Positions 1 through 7,670 of a DNA stretch of 64,000 bases are shown piece after piece. The stretch lies in the NCBI RefSeq assembly GCF_022662535.1, contig NZ_JAKQYM010000002.1:124001-188000 (forward strand), in the 5' to 3' direction. Every line of letters begins with the position of its first letter. Positions within the stretch are counted from its first letter, which is position 1. This DNA comes from Polaribacter marinus. GTDB lineage: Bacteria > Bacteroidota > Bacteroidia > Flavobacteriales > Flavobacteriaceae. The translations under genes and the position numbers were made by a program. Under the pieces are notes generated by a model. That model saw only the letters and a program-made list of their open reading frames with translations. It was not told the origin of the DNA and made no database searches.

Positions 1-2
1 AG

Positions 3-743
3 TCTGAACAAAAAAATGCTACCGCTACTTTTTATAGAGCTGCAGAAGCGCCTAAGGTAGTTGTTGAAATGACTAACGGACAAAGTATTACAAAAGAAAC
101 TACATTAAAATATTTTGATACTACTACTACAGGTTTAGATATTGGATGGGATGCCGGGACTTATTATGATACCGACCCTACACTTTCTATAGATACCCAC
201 TTAATTAGTGATAGTGAAGGTATTAATTTTACTTTACAATGTTTGCCAAGCTCTGATTATGAATCTTCTATTGTTCCGTTATCTATTAGGGCAGCAGCCT
301 CAGAAACTTTGACTTTTAAAGCAACAGCTACAGGTTTGCCAGAAGGTATTGAAGTGTACTTAGAAGATAAAGAAAACCAAGTAATTACGAATATTAGTAC
401 AGGATCTTACGAAGTAACTACTGCAAAATCATTGCAAGGAATAGGTCGTTTTTATATTTATACAACGGGTAGTGTTTTAGCTGTAGATGATGCTGTTTTA
501 ACAAGTAGTGCAATAAATATGTATAAAACGAGTAACACCAATTTAAGAGTTACGGGTATACAAGATAAAGGTAATGCCTCTGTTATTGTGTATGCCATTG
601 ACGGGAAACAAGTATTGACGAGTTCTTTTAAAGTTGCTACTGTAAACGATGTTGCGTTGCCAAAAAACCTAACTAAAGGATTGTACTTAGTGCAATTGGT
701 AAGTAATGGAATAAAGCAAACTAAAAAAATAATTATAGATTAA
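3..743 (+). CDS. C-terminal part of a type IX-secreted protein (5' end outside window)
   Basis: The reading frame is open from the first complete codon at base 3, so the protein starts upstream of the window; the first ATG inside (base 69) is not its start. The last 75 or so residues form a type A T9SS sorting domain: a beta-rich stretch with a VYAIDGKQV core, a GLYLVQL strand and a basic KQTKKIIID tail. This domain is known to direct export through the PorSS/T9SS machine and cleavage or anchoring at the cell surface. The upstream part is beta-rich with no catalytic motif that I recognise. The gene is followed after 5 bases by a small membrane-protein gene. Confidence 0.85.
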   Translation, partial: SEQKNATATFYRAAEAPKVVVEMTNGQSITKETTLKYFDTTTTGLDIGWDAGTYYDTDPTLSIDTHLISDSEGINFTLQCLPSSDYESSIVPLSIRAAASETLTFKATATGLPEGIEVYLEDKENQVITNISTGSYEVTTAKSLQGIGRFYIYTTGSVLAVDDAVLTSSAINMYKTSNTNLRVTGIQDKGNASVIVYAIDGKQVLTSSFKVATVNDVALPKNLTKGLYLVQLVSNGIKQTKKIIID

Positions 744-748
744 ATTTA

Positions 749-1558
<810 letters not shown>

Positions 1559-1603
1559 AAATAAATAAACAACAATACAAGAATAAAAATTAAAATAACA
1601 ATT

Positions 1604-3079
1604 ATGAAAAAAATATTATTAAGTGCTGCGTTTATAGCAGTAAGTTTTACAATGACCGCACAAGTAGGTATTGGGACAACAACTGTAGAAACCTCTGCCG
1701 CATTAGAAATAAAAGCTTCAGACAAAGCCTTATTATTACCACGTGTAGCTAACACTTTGGCTATTACAACACCAGTAGATGGTATGATTGTATATGATAT
1801 ATCAACCTCATGTGTACGTTTTTATGATAAAGGAAACTGGTCACCATGTTTATCTCCAGCAGCAGCAGGAGCATCAGCAACCATAGTATTAGCACAAATA
1901 GGAGCAGAGGGCGATGACCCAAATACTGTACCTTCTATAGTAACAATAGACCAGTTAAACCAGTTAGGGTTAAATAATGTAGTAGTAGCCAACGAGGCAG
2001 CTTACCAAGCTTATATAGATGCCAACCCAGATATGTTTGCTAACCCTGCAACAAAAGCAGAAGTACAAAATATGGTAAACACTGTAAACATTGCAGCTAT
2101 TGTAGCAGCAAGTAATGACCCTGCCGATGGTACACCAAGCATTGCAGATTTAACAGCTGTAGGTGTTACAGGTATGAACCCTGCAAATATTGCACAATAT
2201 GAAGTAGCAATAAATAATGCTTCTCCTGCACCAACAACATTAGCAGAGTTACAAGCAATAATTAATATTAATGAAGACACATTAGCAGGTTTAATAGCAA
2301 GTGCAGAATACCCAGTAGCAGGTTTAACAGAAGCACAATTTACCAATGCAGGTGCTACAGGTTTGGTAACTGCAAACGTAGCAGCGTATGAGGCTTATAC
2401 AGCACAGGCAGAGCCAAAACCAACTACTTTAGCAGGTTTACAAGCTATTGTAGATGAGGTAAACACGTTTGTAAGTACCAATGCAGCAGATGTAGTAATA
2501 AGTACTACAGGTGCAATTTGGGCAAACAAAAACCTTGGGGCTAGCCAAGTGGCAACTTCTAGTACAGATGCTGCCTCTTACGGTAACCATTACCAATGGG
2601 GTAAAGCACAAGCGTTTACAAATGCGTATAGTACAGCAAATAATGTAGCAGGCCCAGTAGCTAGTGCGGCAGTAGCAGGTACAAATTTTGTTACAAATGG
2701 TACAGCACCTTATGATTGGATTACACCAGCAAACGATTTTTTATGGAACTCTGGTACAGAAGCTAACCCAACAAAAACAGCGGCAGACCCTTGCCCTACA
2801 AATTACAGAGTACCAACATATACAGAGTTAACGTATGAGAAAGCTAATTTACCAACAGCTAATGCTGCGGGTGCTTTTGCAAGCCCATTAAAGTTGCCAG
2901 TTGCTGGTGCCCGTACCAGCAGTACTGGTGCGCTTAACTACGTGGGTACCTACGGCAACTATTGGTCTAGTACAGTCAGTGGTACGACTGCTCGTACCCT
3001 GAACTTCAATAGCAGTACTGCCACCATGACCAGTACCAACCGTGCCTACGGCTTTTCAGTACGTTGCATTAAGGAGTAA
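1604..3079 (+). CDS. DGR-diversified exported protein with FISUMP-like C-terminal domain
   Basis: A 491-residue exported protein with signal peptide (residues 1-20, ending TMTAQ) and no lipobox. Residues 21-82 resemble the VGIGTT...ALEI module at the start of many Bacteroidota surface proteins. Three repeats of about 50 residues follow (roughly 109-162, 177-222, 238-287), each ending in a TLAELQAI-like helix. Residues about 297-491 form a FISUMP (Fib_succ_major)-like domain: a GxIWANKNLGA opening, a YQWG motif, DPCPTNYRVPT, then NYWSS and a final GFSVRCIKE. The VR covers codons 432-491, including the stretch that in C-type-lectin-like DGR targets forms the ligand-binding face. The protein is probably surface-exposed and binds a variable ligand; the ligand is unknown. 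Third-position GC is higher in the VR than in the rest of the gene. Confidence 0.93.
   Translation: MKKILLSAAFIAVSFTMTAQVGIGTTTVETSAALEIKASDKALLLPRVANTLAITTPVDGMIVYDISTSCVRFYDKGNWSPCLSPAAAGASATIVLAQIGAEGDDPNTVPSIVTIDQLNQLGLNNVVVANEAAYQAYIDANPDMFANPATKAEVQNMVNTVNIAAIVAASNDPADGTPSIADLTAVGVTGMNPANIAQYEVAINNASPAPTTLAELQAIININEDTLAGLIASAEYPVAGLTEAQFTNAGATGLVTANVAAYEAYTAQAEPKPTTLAGLQAIVDEVNTFVSTNAADVVISTTGAIWANKNLGASQVATSSTDAASYGNHYQWGKAQAFTNAYSTANNVAGPVASAAVAGTNFVTNGTAPYDWITPANDFLWNSGTEANPTKTAADPCPTNYRVPTYTELTYEKANLPTANAAGAFASPLKLPVAGARTSSTGALNYVGTYGNYWSSTVSGTTARTLNFNSSTATMTSTNRAYGFSVRCIKE
2897..3075 (+). repeat. DGR variable repeat (VR)
   Basis: Aligned base for base with TR at 5541-5719 (constant offset 2644), it shows 16 differences: 11 A-to-C, 3 A-to-T, 2 A-to-G, and no change at any TR C, G or T. 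Codons changed are 436, 438, 439, 441, 446, 450, 462, 465, 472, 474, 476, 478 and 482 (all Asn in TR); codons 458 and 481 change silently. The last 28 bases (3048-3075) are identical to TR even at adenines, as expected for the initiation-of-mutagenic-homing end. The first mismatch at a non-A base is the next one (G here, T at 5720). Confidence 0.97.
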
Positions 3080-3110
3080 TTACTTTGGGTTTTGTACCCT
3101 TTAAACTTAA

Positions 3111-3137
3111 ACTGGCTGTCCCGTTAGGGCAGTCAGT
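3111..3137 (+). terminator. Hairpin 3' of VR: DGR homing hairpin and/or terminator
   Basis: An 11-bp stem (arms 3111-3122 and 3127-3137, with one bulged T and a G-T pair) closes a GTTA loop and is followed by a T run (3137-3143). It lies 32 bases after the target stop codon. In studied DGRs a hairpin or cruciform shortly after VR is needed for efficient homing; the T run also makes it a good intrinsic terminator. Both uses are compatible. Confidence 0.7.
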
Positions 3138-3146
3138 TTTTTTAAT

Positions 3147-3160
3147 ACCGCGTTAGCGGT
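3147..3160 (+). other. Second short hairpin with the same GTTA loop
   Basis: ACCGC (3147-3151) pairs with GCGGT (3156-3160) around a GTTA loop, followed by TTTTTTTT (3163-3170) directly before the ATG at 3176. The loop is identical to that of the larger hairpin 10 bases upstream. Role unknown: a second terminator, part of the homing structure, or a translational control element of the next gene. Confidence 0.55.
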
Positions 3161-3175
3161 CATTTTTTTTCAAAA

Positions 3176-3649
3176 ATGAAAATACAAGAAAAAGTAAATT
3201 TAGCAGCACAACCAAATAAGCTATACCTTTTTAAAGAAGGTATGTTTTATAAAGTCTATAACCAAAACGCTATGTGGTTTGTACAACACATAAAACCTTA
3301 TAAAATAACAGTTAAATACATTAAAAATATACAGCAAGAGGTGTATAGTATTGGTTTTCCTATAACTTATTTAGCTAACATTAACTTAAAACCTTTTGCA
3401 CTACAAAATATAGCAAATACTACACCAAAGTTATTGTGTTATACCATAACACAGCAACCTATAAAACAAATAAACTATATAAATTGGTGTGCAAATTTGC
3501 CAAAGCAAAACGCACAACCAATACAACCAAACACAACCAATGCTACTATGCAAACTAACATAATTACCCAATTACAAAATTTTGAGATGGCAACCAAAAC
3601 GCCTATACAAGCTTTTGAGTTTTTAATACAGTTAAAAAAAATGATGTAG
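3176..3649 (+). CDS. MutS domain I-like DGR accessory protein (MSL type)
   Basis: A 157-residue protein with no signal peptide or membrane span. Residues about 16-75 resemble mismatch-recognition domain I of MutS: LYLFKEGMFYKVYNQNA matches the family pattern LFxxGxFYExYxxDA, including the Phe-x-x-Gly-x-Phe-Tyr core, and GFPITYLANI matches the GxPxxxLxxYL segment that follows. The rest of MutS (clamp, ATPase) is absent. MutS-like 'MSL' genes have been reported in some DGRs. Its place between VR and RT supports a role in retrohoming, perhaps nucleic-acid binding or tolerance of the mismatched cDNA; this role is inference. The C-terminal third is Asn/Gln/Thr-rich, then a helix. Confidence 0.65.
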   Translation: MKIQEKVNLAAQPNKLYLFKEGMFYKVYNQNAMWFVQHIKPYKITVKYIKNIQQEVYSIGFPITYLANINLKPFALQNIANTTPKLLCYTITQQPIKQINYINWCANLPKQNAQPIQPNTTNATMQTNIITQLQNFEMATKTPIQAFEFLIQLKKMM

Positions 3650-3654
3650 AATTT

Positions 3655-3699
3655 AGTTGGCAGTATTCAGTTGGCAGTATTCAGTTGGCAGTATTCAGT
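3655..3699 (+). repeat. Three tandem copies of AGTTGGCAGTATTC
   Basis: Perfect 14-base units at 3655-3668, 3669-3682 and 3683-3696 plus a partial AGT. They lie between the MSL-like gene and the reverse transcriptase. A related CAGTT-based tandem repeat sits at 35201, so this is probably a general intergenic repeat of the genome rather than a DGR part. Confidence 0.85.
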
Positions 3700-3789
3700 A
3701 ACCCACCCAGTTTGTCACCCTGTAAGGGTCTCACGCAACGGTAAGCCACCAAAAACCACCAACTACAAACCATTAACCAACCAAAAAAA

Positions 3790-5013
3790 TTGCAAACCCT
3801 AACAGAACAACTTTACTTCTCTTACCTAGAAGCGCGCAAAAATAAACGTAACACGCACAATCAATTGGCTTTCGAGTTAGATTTAGAACATAATTTATGC
3901 ACTTTAGCACATCAAATTTATACCAATACCTACCAACCAAAACCAGCTATTGCCTTTATAGTAAACAAACCTGTGCAAAGAGAAATCTTTGCAGCAGATT
4001 TTGCAGATCGTGTGGTACATCATTTAATTTACAGATGTTTATACCACCAACATATAGATCCCTTTTTTATAAAAGATAGTTACAGTTGCCGTAAAGGTAA
4101 AGGAACGCTATATGGTGTTAAGAGAGCAACCCATTTTATACGTTCTTGTACCCAAAACTATACACAAGATGCCTATATTTTAAAACTAGACATCTCGGGC
4201 TATTTTATGAATATGAGTCATAACATATTATACAATAAAGTAATGGCTTTTATAACCCAAAAAGAATATTTAGGCGTCTCTGCACAAACATTAATACTAC
4301 TTTTGCAGAAAACAATTTTTACAAATGTAGCTACTAATTGCCGTATAAAAGGCAATAAAAGCGAATGGGTTGGGCTACCAAGAGACAAGAGTTTGTTTAA
4401 CAAACCCAAAGGTGTGGGGTTGCCTATTGGCAATTTAACCTCGCAAGTGTTTGGTAATATTTATTTAAACCAACTAGACTATTTTGTAAAAAAAGAATTG
4501 AAAATTAAGTATTATGGCAGGTATGTAGATGATATGATATTTGTGCATAAAAATAAAACAGTTTTAAAAGAGATACTACCAAAAATACAAGCACAGTTAG
4601 ATTTGGTGGGGTTAACAATACATCCAAAAAAAATATACTTACAGCATTATACTAAAGGCGTTTTGTTTTTAGGCCATTATATAAAACCATACAGAGCATA
4701 TATAAGCAACCGTACAAAAGCAAATTTTTACAAGGTTATACCCATAATAAATCATTTAATTACTGTAAGTTTTCAAATTACGTGGGCAACAATGACAAAA
4801 GTAAGAGCCTTATTAAACTCCTATTTAGGCACATTAAGCCACGCTAAATGTTATAATTTAATAGCGAAGGCACTACAAAACCTAGATAGTAAGTTCCATT
4901 ATTTTTTTGGGTGTACAAAAAACTATTCTAAAATCTATATAAAAAAGGACTATTGGTTATGGCATTATACACAAACTTACCTGTTTACAAAACAGGGTAC
5001 GATGTTTTGTTAG
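3790..5013 (+). CDS. DGR reverse transcriptase
   Basis: A 407-residue reverse transcriptase. Visible motifs in order: KPVQREIFAADFADRVVHHL (RT1-2), LKLDISGYF with catalytic Asp about 134, GLPIGNLTSQ (about 210-219) where Gln replaces the Pro usual in group II intron enzymes and marks DGR enzymes, YVDD (245-248) with two catalytic Asp, and GVLFLGHYI (RT7). There is no maturase or endonuclease domain, so it is not a group II intron protein. A TTG at 3790 is the only plausible start near the first conserved residues. It copies the TR transcript and misincorporates opposite adenines. Its 3' end overlaps the Avd gene by 55 bases, which suggests coupled translation. Confidence 0.95.
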   Translation: MQTLTEQLYFSYLEARKNKRNTHNQLAFELDLEHNLCTLAHQIYTNTYQPKPAIAFIVNKPVQREIFAADFADRVVHHLIYRCLYHQHIDPFFIKDSYSCRKGKGTLYGVKRATHFIRSCTQNYTQDAYILKLDISGYFMNMSHNILYNKVMAFITQKEYLGVSAQTLILLLQKTIFTNVATNCRIKGNKSEWVGLPRDKSLFNKPKGVGLPIGNLTSQVFGNIYLNQLDYFVKKELKIKYYGRYVDDMIFVHKNKTVLKEILPKIQAQLDLVGLTIHPKKIYLQHYTKGVLFLGHYIKPYRAYISNRTKANFYKVIPIINHLITVSFQITWATMTKVRALLNSYLGTLSHAKCYNLIAKALQNLDSKFHYFFGCTKNYSKIYIKKDYWLWHYTQTYLFTKQGTMFC

Positions 5014-5318
5014 ACGTACACAGATATACAAACACTTTTGCTAGAGAACATAAATATACTTTAGGCGAAAAATTAAAAGAAGAAAGCATACAGTTATTAA
5101 TAGCTGTTTTTAAAGCAAATAAAACCAAACAAAATAATAGATTGTTACACATAGAAACTGCAAGAGAACATTTAGAGTTATTACGCTTGCTCTCTCGTAT
5201 AGCAAAAGATTTAGATATATTAACAGCAAGGTTATATGTAGCCTTAAATTTAAAATTAGAAGAAATATCAAAACAATTAACAGCATGGCAAAAATACACG
5301 GTCGGAGCTATTACCTAA
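4959..5318 (+). CDS. avd: Avd-type four-helix-bundle DGR accessory protein
   Basis: A 119-residue, all-helical protein starting at the ATG at 4959 (an in-frame TTG lies two codons earlier). It has the S23/bAvd-like pattern: YKTGYDVLLDVHRYTNTFAREHKYTLGEKL near the N-terminus in family form, a central LLHIETAREHLELLRLLSRIAKDL helix, and a basic surface; shown here only as family context, with key features an aromatic/basic first helix and a conserved LGEKLK turn. Avd forms a pentamer that binds the reverse transcriptase and TR RNA and is required for adenine mutagenesis in the Bordetella phage DGR. The gene overlaps the RT gene and ends 222 bases before TR. Confidence 0.88.
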   Translation: MALYTNLPVYKTGYDVLLDVHRYTNTFAREHKYTLGEKLKEESIQLLIAVFKANKTKQNNRLLHIETAREHLELLRLLSRIAKDLDILTARLYVALNLKLEEISKQLTAWQKYTVGAIT

Positions 5319-5442
5319 ATTTTTTATAAATTTACTAATAGGAGTGCTTTGTAATCCTAACACAGCCCTTATAATAAAAGTAAGGACAAGGTTAAAAAAG
5401 AGTTCCTTTTGGCAGTTCCTAAAGGTTGCTGTTAAAATTGTC

Positions 5443-5462
5443 ATTCCCGTGAAAACGAGAAT
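5443..5462 (+). repeat. ATTCCCG-type palindromic intergenic repeat
   Basis: ATTCCCGT (5443-5450) and ACGAGAAT (5455-5462) form a hairpin with one mismatch around a GAAA loop. It lies in the 222-base spacer between avd and TR, so it would be in the TR transcript. The motif resembles the short 'attcccg...cgggaat' palindromes found scattered in Flavobacterial genomes. The rest of the spacer shows no gene. Confidence 0.5.
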
Positions 5463-5540
5463 CTATAAAATGAGTTCTTTTAAAACATTTAACCTACAAA
5501 TATAGTGTAGTTTAAATTATAAGTTTGTGTTTTTATAATA

Positions 5541-5719
5541 CCAGTTGCTGGTAACCGTAACAACAGTAATGGTGCGCTTAACAACGTGGGTACCAACGGC
5601 AACTATTGGTCTAGTACAGTAAGTGGTACGAATGCTCGTAACCTGAACTTCAATAGCAGTAATGCCAACATGAACAGTAACAACCGTGCAAACGGCTTTT
5701 CAGTACGTTGCATTAAGGA
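5541..5719 (+). repeat. DGR template repeat (TR)
   Basis: An intact copy of VR with adenines kept (57 in 179 bases, mostly as AAC or AAT). Read in the VR frame, it encodes Asn at all 13 positions that differ in the target protein; AAC can change to many residues but never to a stop by A substitution. It is non-coding in practice: no start or ribosome site is seen. It lies downstream of avd and 44 bases before the next gene, within the same transcription direction, so the TR RNA could come from the RT-avd transcript. The last 28 bases match VR exactly. Confidence 0.97.
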
Positions 5720-5763
5720 TTACATTTTTGCTATGCTTTTAAAATAATAATTATAAAATAAAG

Positions 5764-7104
5764 ATGAAAAAAAAACTAATAATAATTCTAATACTATTAA
5801 ATTTTAGCACACAAGCCCAAACCATAAAAGGCACATTAACACAACAAACTGGGCAACAAGTAAGCCTAACAGGTTTTAGTAATTATACTACCCAAGAACT
5901 AGGTAAAACAGTTATAGATAGTTTGGGTTTTTTCACCCTAAACTACCCTAAAGATTACAAAGGTATGGCATTACTAAAAACACAAGATAATAGCCAACTG
6001 CCACTAGTACTTACAGAGCCAATTATTACCTTAAAAGGATTAAGTTTAGCACAAACAGAAAACCTACAATTTATAAACAGCCAAAAAAACAAAGAGTTTA
6101 ATACCATTGTACAAGGTATTACACAATATAACCAAGCTTACCAAGCGTGGCGTTATTTGCAAACCATATATACAAACCCAAAATACATACAGCCACCAAC
6201 AAAAGTATTGCAAAGCATAACCCAAGAATTACAGCGCATACAAGAAACAAACCAACAAACAATTAATGCACTGCCAAAAACAAGTTATGCACGTTGGTTT
6301 TTACCCATACGCCAATTGGTAAACGAAATGCCTAATAGCGCAAATGTATATAAAGAACGCATACCACAAAACATACAACAGTTTAGAAAGGTTAATTTTA
6401 GCAACCCTAATTTTAAAACTAGTGGTTTGTTGGCACAAGTGTTAGAAGGGCATTTTATGTTAATAGAAAAAATAGATCAACCAAAGGACAGTATGCACCT
6501 ACAAATGCAAACCAGTATAAAGTATTTGTTAAATAATTTAGAAGGTAATGATGCTTTGTTAAATAAAATAGGTACACATTTATTTAATTATTTTGAAGCA
6601 CGTAGCTTGTTTACTGCATCAGAATATTTGTCTTTACAATTATTAGAAAACAGTCAATGTACATTAGAAGATAGTTTAATAGCCAAACTAGAAGGCTACC
6701 GTAAACTAAAAGCAGGTAATACAGCGCCAGACATACAACTTACAGCAACCAAAAAATTAAGCGATATTAAAACCAATAAACTATTAGTATTTGGTGCCAG
6801 TTGGTGTCCGCATTGTAAAACAGATACTGCCGAAATTTTAAAATTATACCCAACGTGGCAAACTAAAAATACAGAAGTAATATACATAAGTATAGATACT
6901 GATAAAGAAGGATTTAATAGCTATTACGCAGATAAGCCTTGGCAAACCTATTGTGATTTTAAAGGGTATGAAACCCAAGCCGCAAAAGACTATTATATAA
7001 CAGGTACACCAAGTTACTTTTTGTTAGATGCTAATAATACAATTTTGATACGCCCAAATACTGTTTTGCATGCCAGCATTTGGATTGAGACTAAATTGCG
7101 GTAA
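5764..7104 (+). CDS. TlpA-like thioredoxin-fold protein, exported
   Basis: A 446-residue protein with signal peptide (residues 1-19, ending STQAQ). The N-terminal part (about 20-110) resembles the DUF4369 module common before TlpA domains in Bacteroidota; the middle is helical. Residues about 318-446 are a thioredoxin fold with WCPHC (active Cys 348 and 351) and the cis-Pro loop TGTPSYF (Pro about 416). It should be a periplasmic thiol-disulfide reductase or oxidase acting on exported proteins. It begins 44 bases after TR and may be read from the DGR transcript, but nothing shows it takes part in the DGR; a link to the cysteine-containing target domain is speculation. Confidence 0.85.
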   Translation: MKKKLIIILILLNFSTQAQTIKGTLTQQTGQQVSLTGFSNYTTQELGKTVIDSLGFFTLNYPKDYKGMALLKTQDNSQLPLVLTEPIITLKGLSLAQTENLQFINSQKNKEFNTIVQGITQYNQAYQAWRYLQTIYTNPKYIQPPTKVLQSITQELQRIQETNQQTINALPKTSYARWFLPIRQLVNEMPNSANVYKERIPQNIQQFRKVNFSNPNFKTSGLLAQVLEGHFMLIEKIDQPKDSMHLQMQTSIKYLLNNLEGNDALLNKIGTHLFNYFEARSLFTASEYLSLQLLENSQCTLEDSLIAKLEGYRKLKAGNTAPDIQLTATKKLSDIKTNKLLVFGASWCPHCKTDTAEILKLYPTWQTKNTEVIYISIDTDKEGFNSYYADKPWQTYCDFKGYETQAAKDYYITGTPSYFLLDANNTILIRPNTVLHASIWIETKLR

Positions 7105-7670
7105 GTGTAGTTTGTTTTTATTACTTATAAGCAAATAATGTAATGACAACATAGAATTAGAATAGGCTTGTTTTTTTTCTTGGAAGGATTAACTAGATTA
7201 AGGATATATTTATGGATTTACTAATTGGTTGTAATTAAACGATTGTTTTTATATAGCTACACTTATTCTTAAATAAGACCAGCTATTTCTTGAGCCTATA
7301 CATTTGTTTTTAATTGAGTTAATTTTGCATTTCTAAAATGATATTGCAACGGTAAAAATGATTTTAAGATTGATACTAAGAAGAATGCTAAGTCTAAATA
7401 AAAAAAAGTATCTATTGAGAGAGATGTATTGAAGTATTTAAAACAACTGTTTTTATACAAAAGGTTAAAAATGGAGTTGTTGTTGCTACTCGCTTGTTAC
7501 TTTTTAATCATAAAGTTTCTTCTTTTATTAAAAAAATCTTTATTTTTAAGAGAAAAAAGTGACACTACTTTAAAATCTTTTTTATGCAAAAATAAATATT
7601 ATTATTTTTTTTTAACATGTTCTTATGAGATATAATAATGTGTTGTAAAAAAGCTACTTAAAGTGATTTT
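7105..7670. other. Gene-poor stretch, nothing clear
   Basis: About 560 bases of very AT-rich sequence. A 68-codon frame at 7429-7635 with a TTG start encodes mainly Leu/Lys/Phe low-complexity sequence and I do not believe it. No convincing hairpin, repeat or RNA gene was seen; the promoter of the following kinase gene should lie at its end. Confidence 0.5.

Larger units (their letters stand above)
1604..5719 (+). mobile_element. Diversity-generating retroelement (target, MSL-like, RT, Avd, TR)
   Basis: A compact cassette, all on one strand: target gene with VR at its 3' end, hairpins, MutS-like accessory gene, DGR-type reverse transcriptase, Avd-type accessory gene and TR. VR (2897-3075) and TR (5541-5719) align without gaps over 179 bases; the 16 differences all fall on TR adenines. 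This A-specific pattern with a retained TR is diagnostic of mutagenic retrohoming. No integrase, transposase or terminal repeats are seen beside it, so it looks like a resident chromosomal DGR rather than one carried by a recognisable phage. Confidence 0.96.

Noticed and set aside
2011..2346. Long minus-strand frame inside the DGR target gene
   Set aside because: It mirrors the Ala/Thr-rich repeat codons of the target gene; no independent start signal.
3790..5013. Group II intron or retron as origin of the reverse transcriptase
   Set aside because: No maturase or endonuclease domain, no intron RNA features, and the SQ motif plus TR/VR pair identify a DGR.
7429..7635. 68-codon ORF between the TlpA and kinase genes
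   Set aside because: TTG start and low-complexity Leu/Lys/Phe/Tyr composition typical of chance frames in AT-rich DNA; no family pattern.
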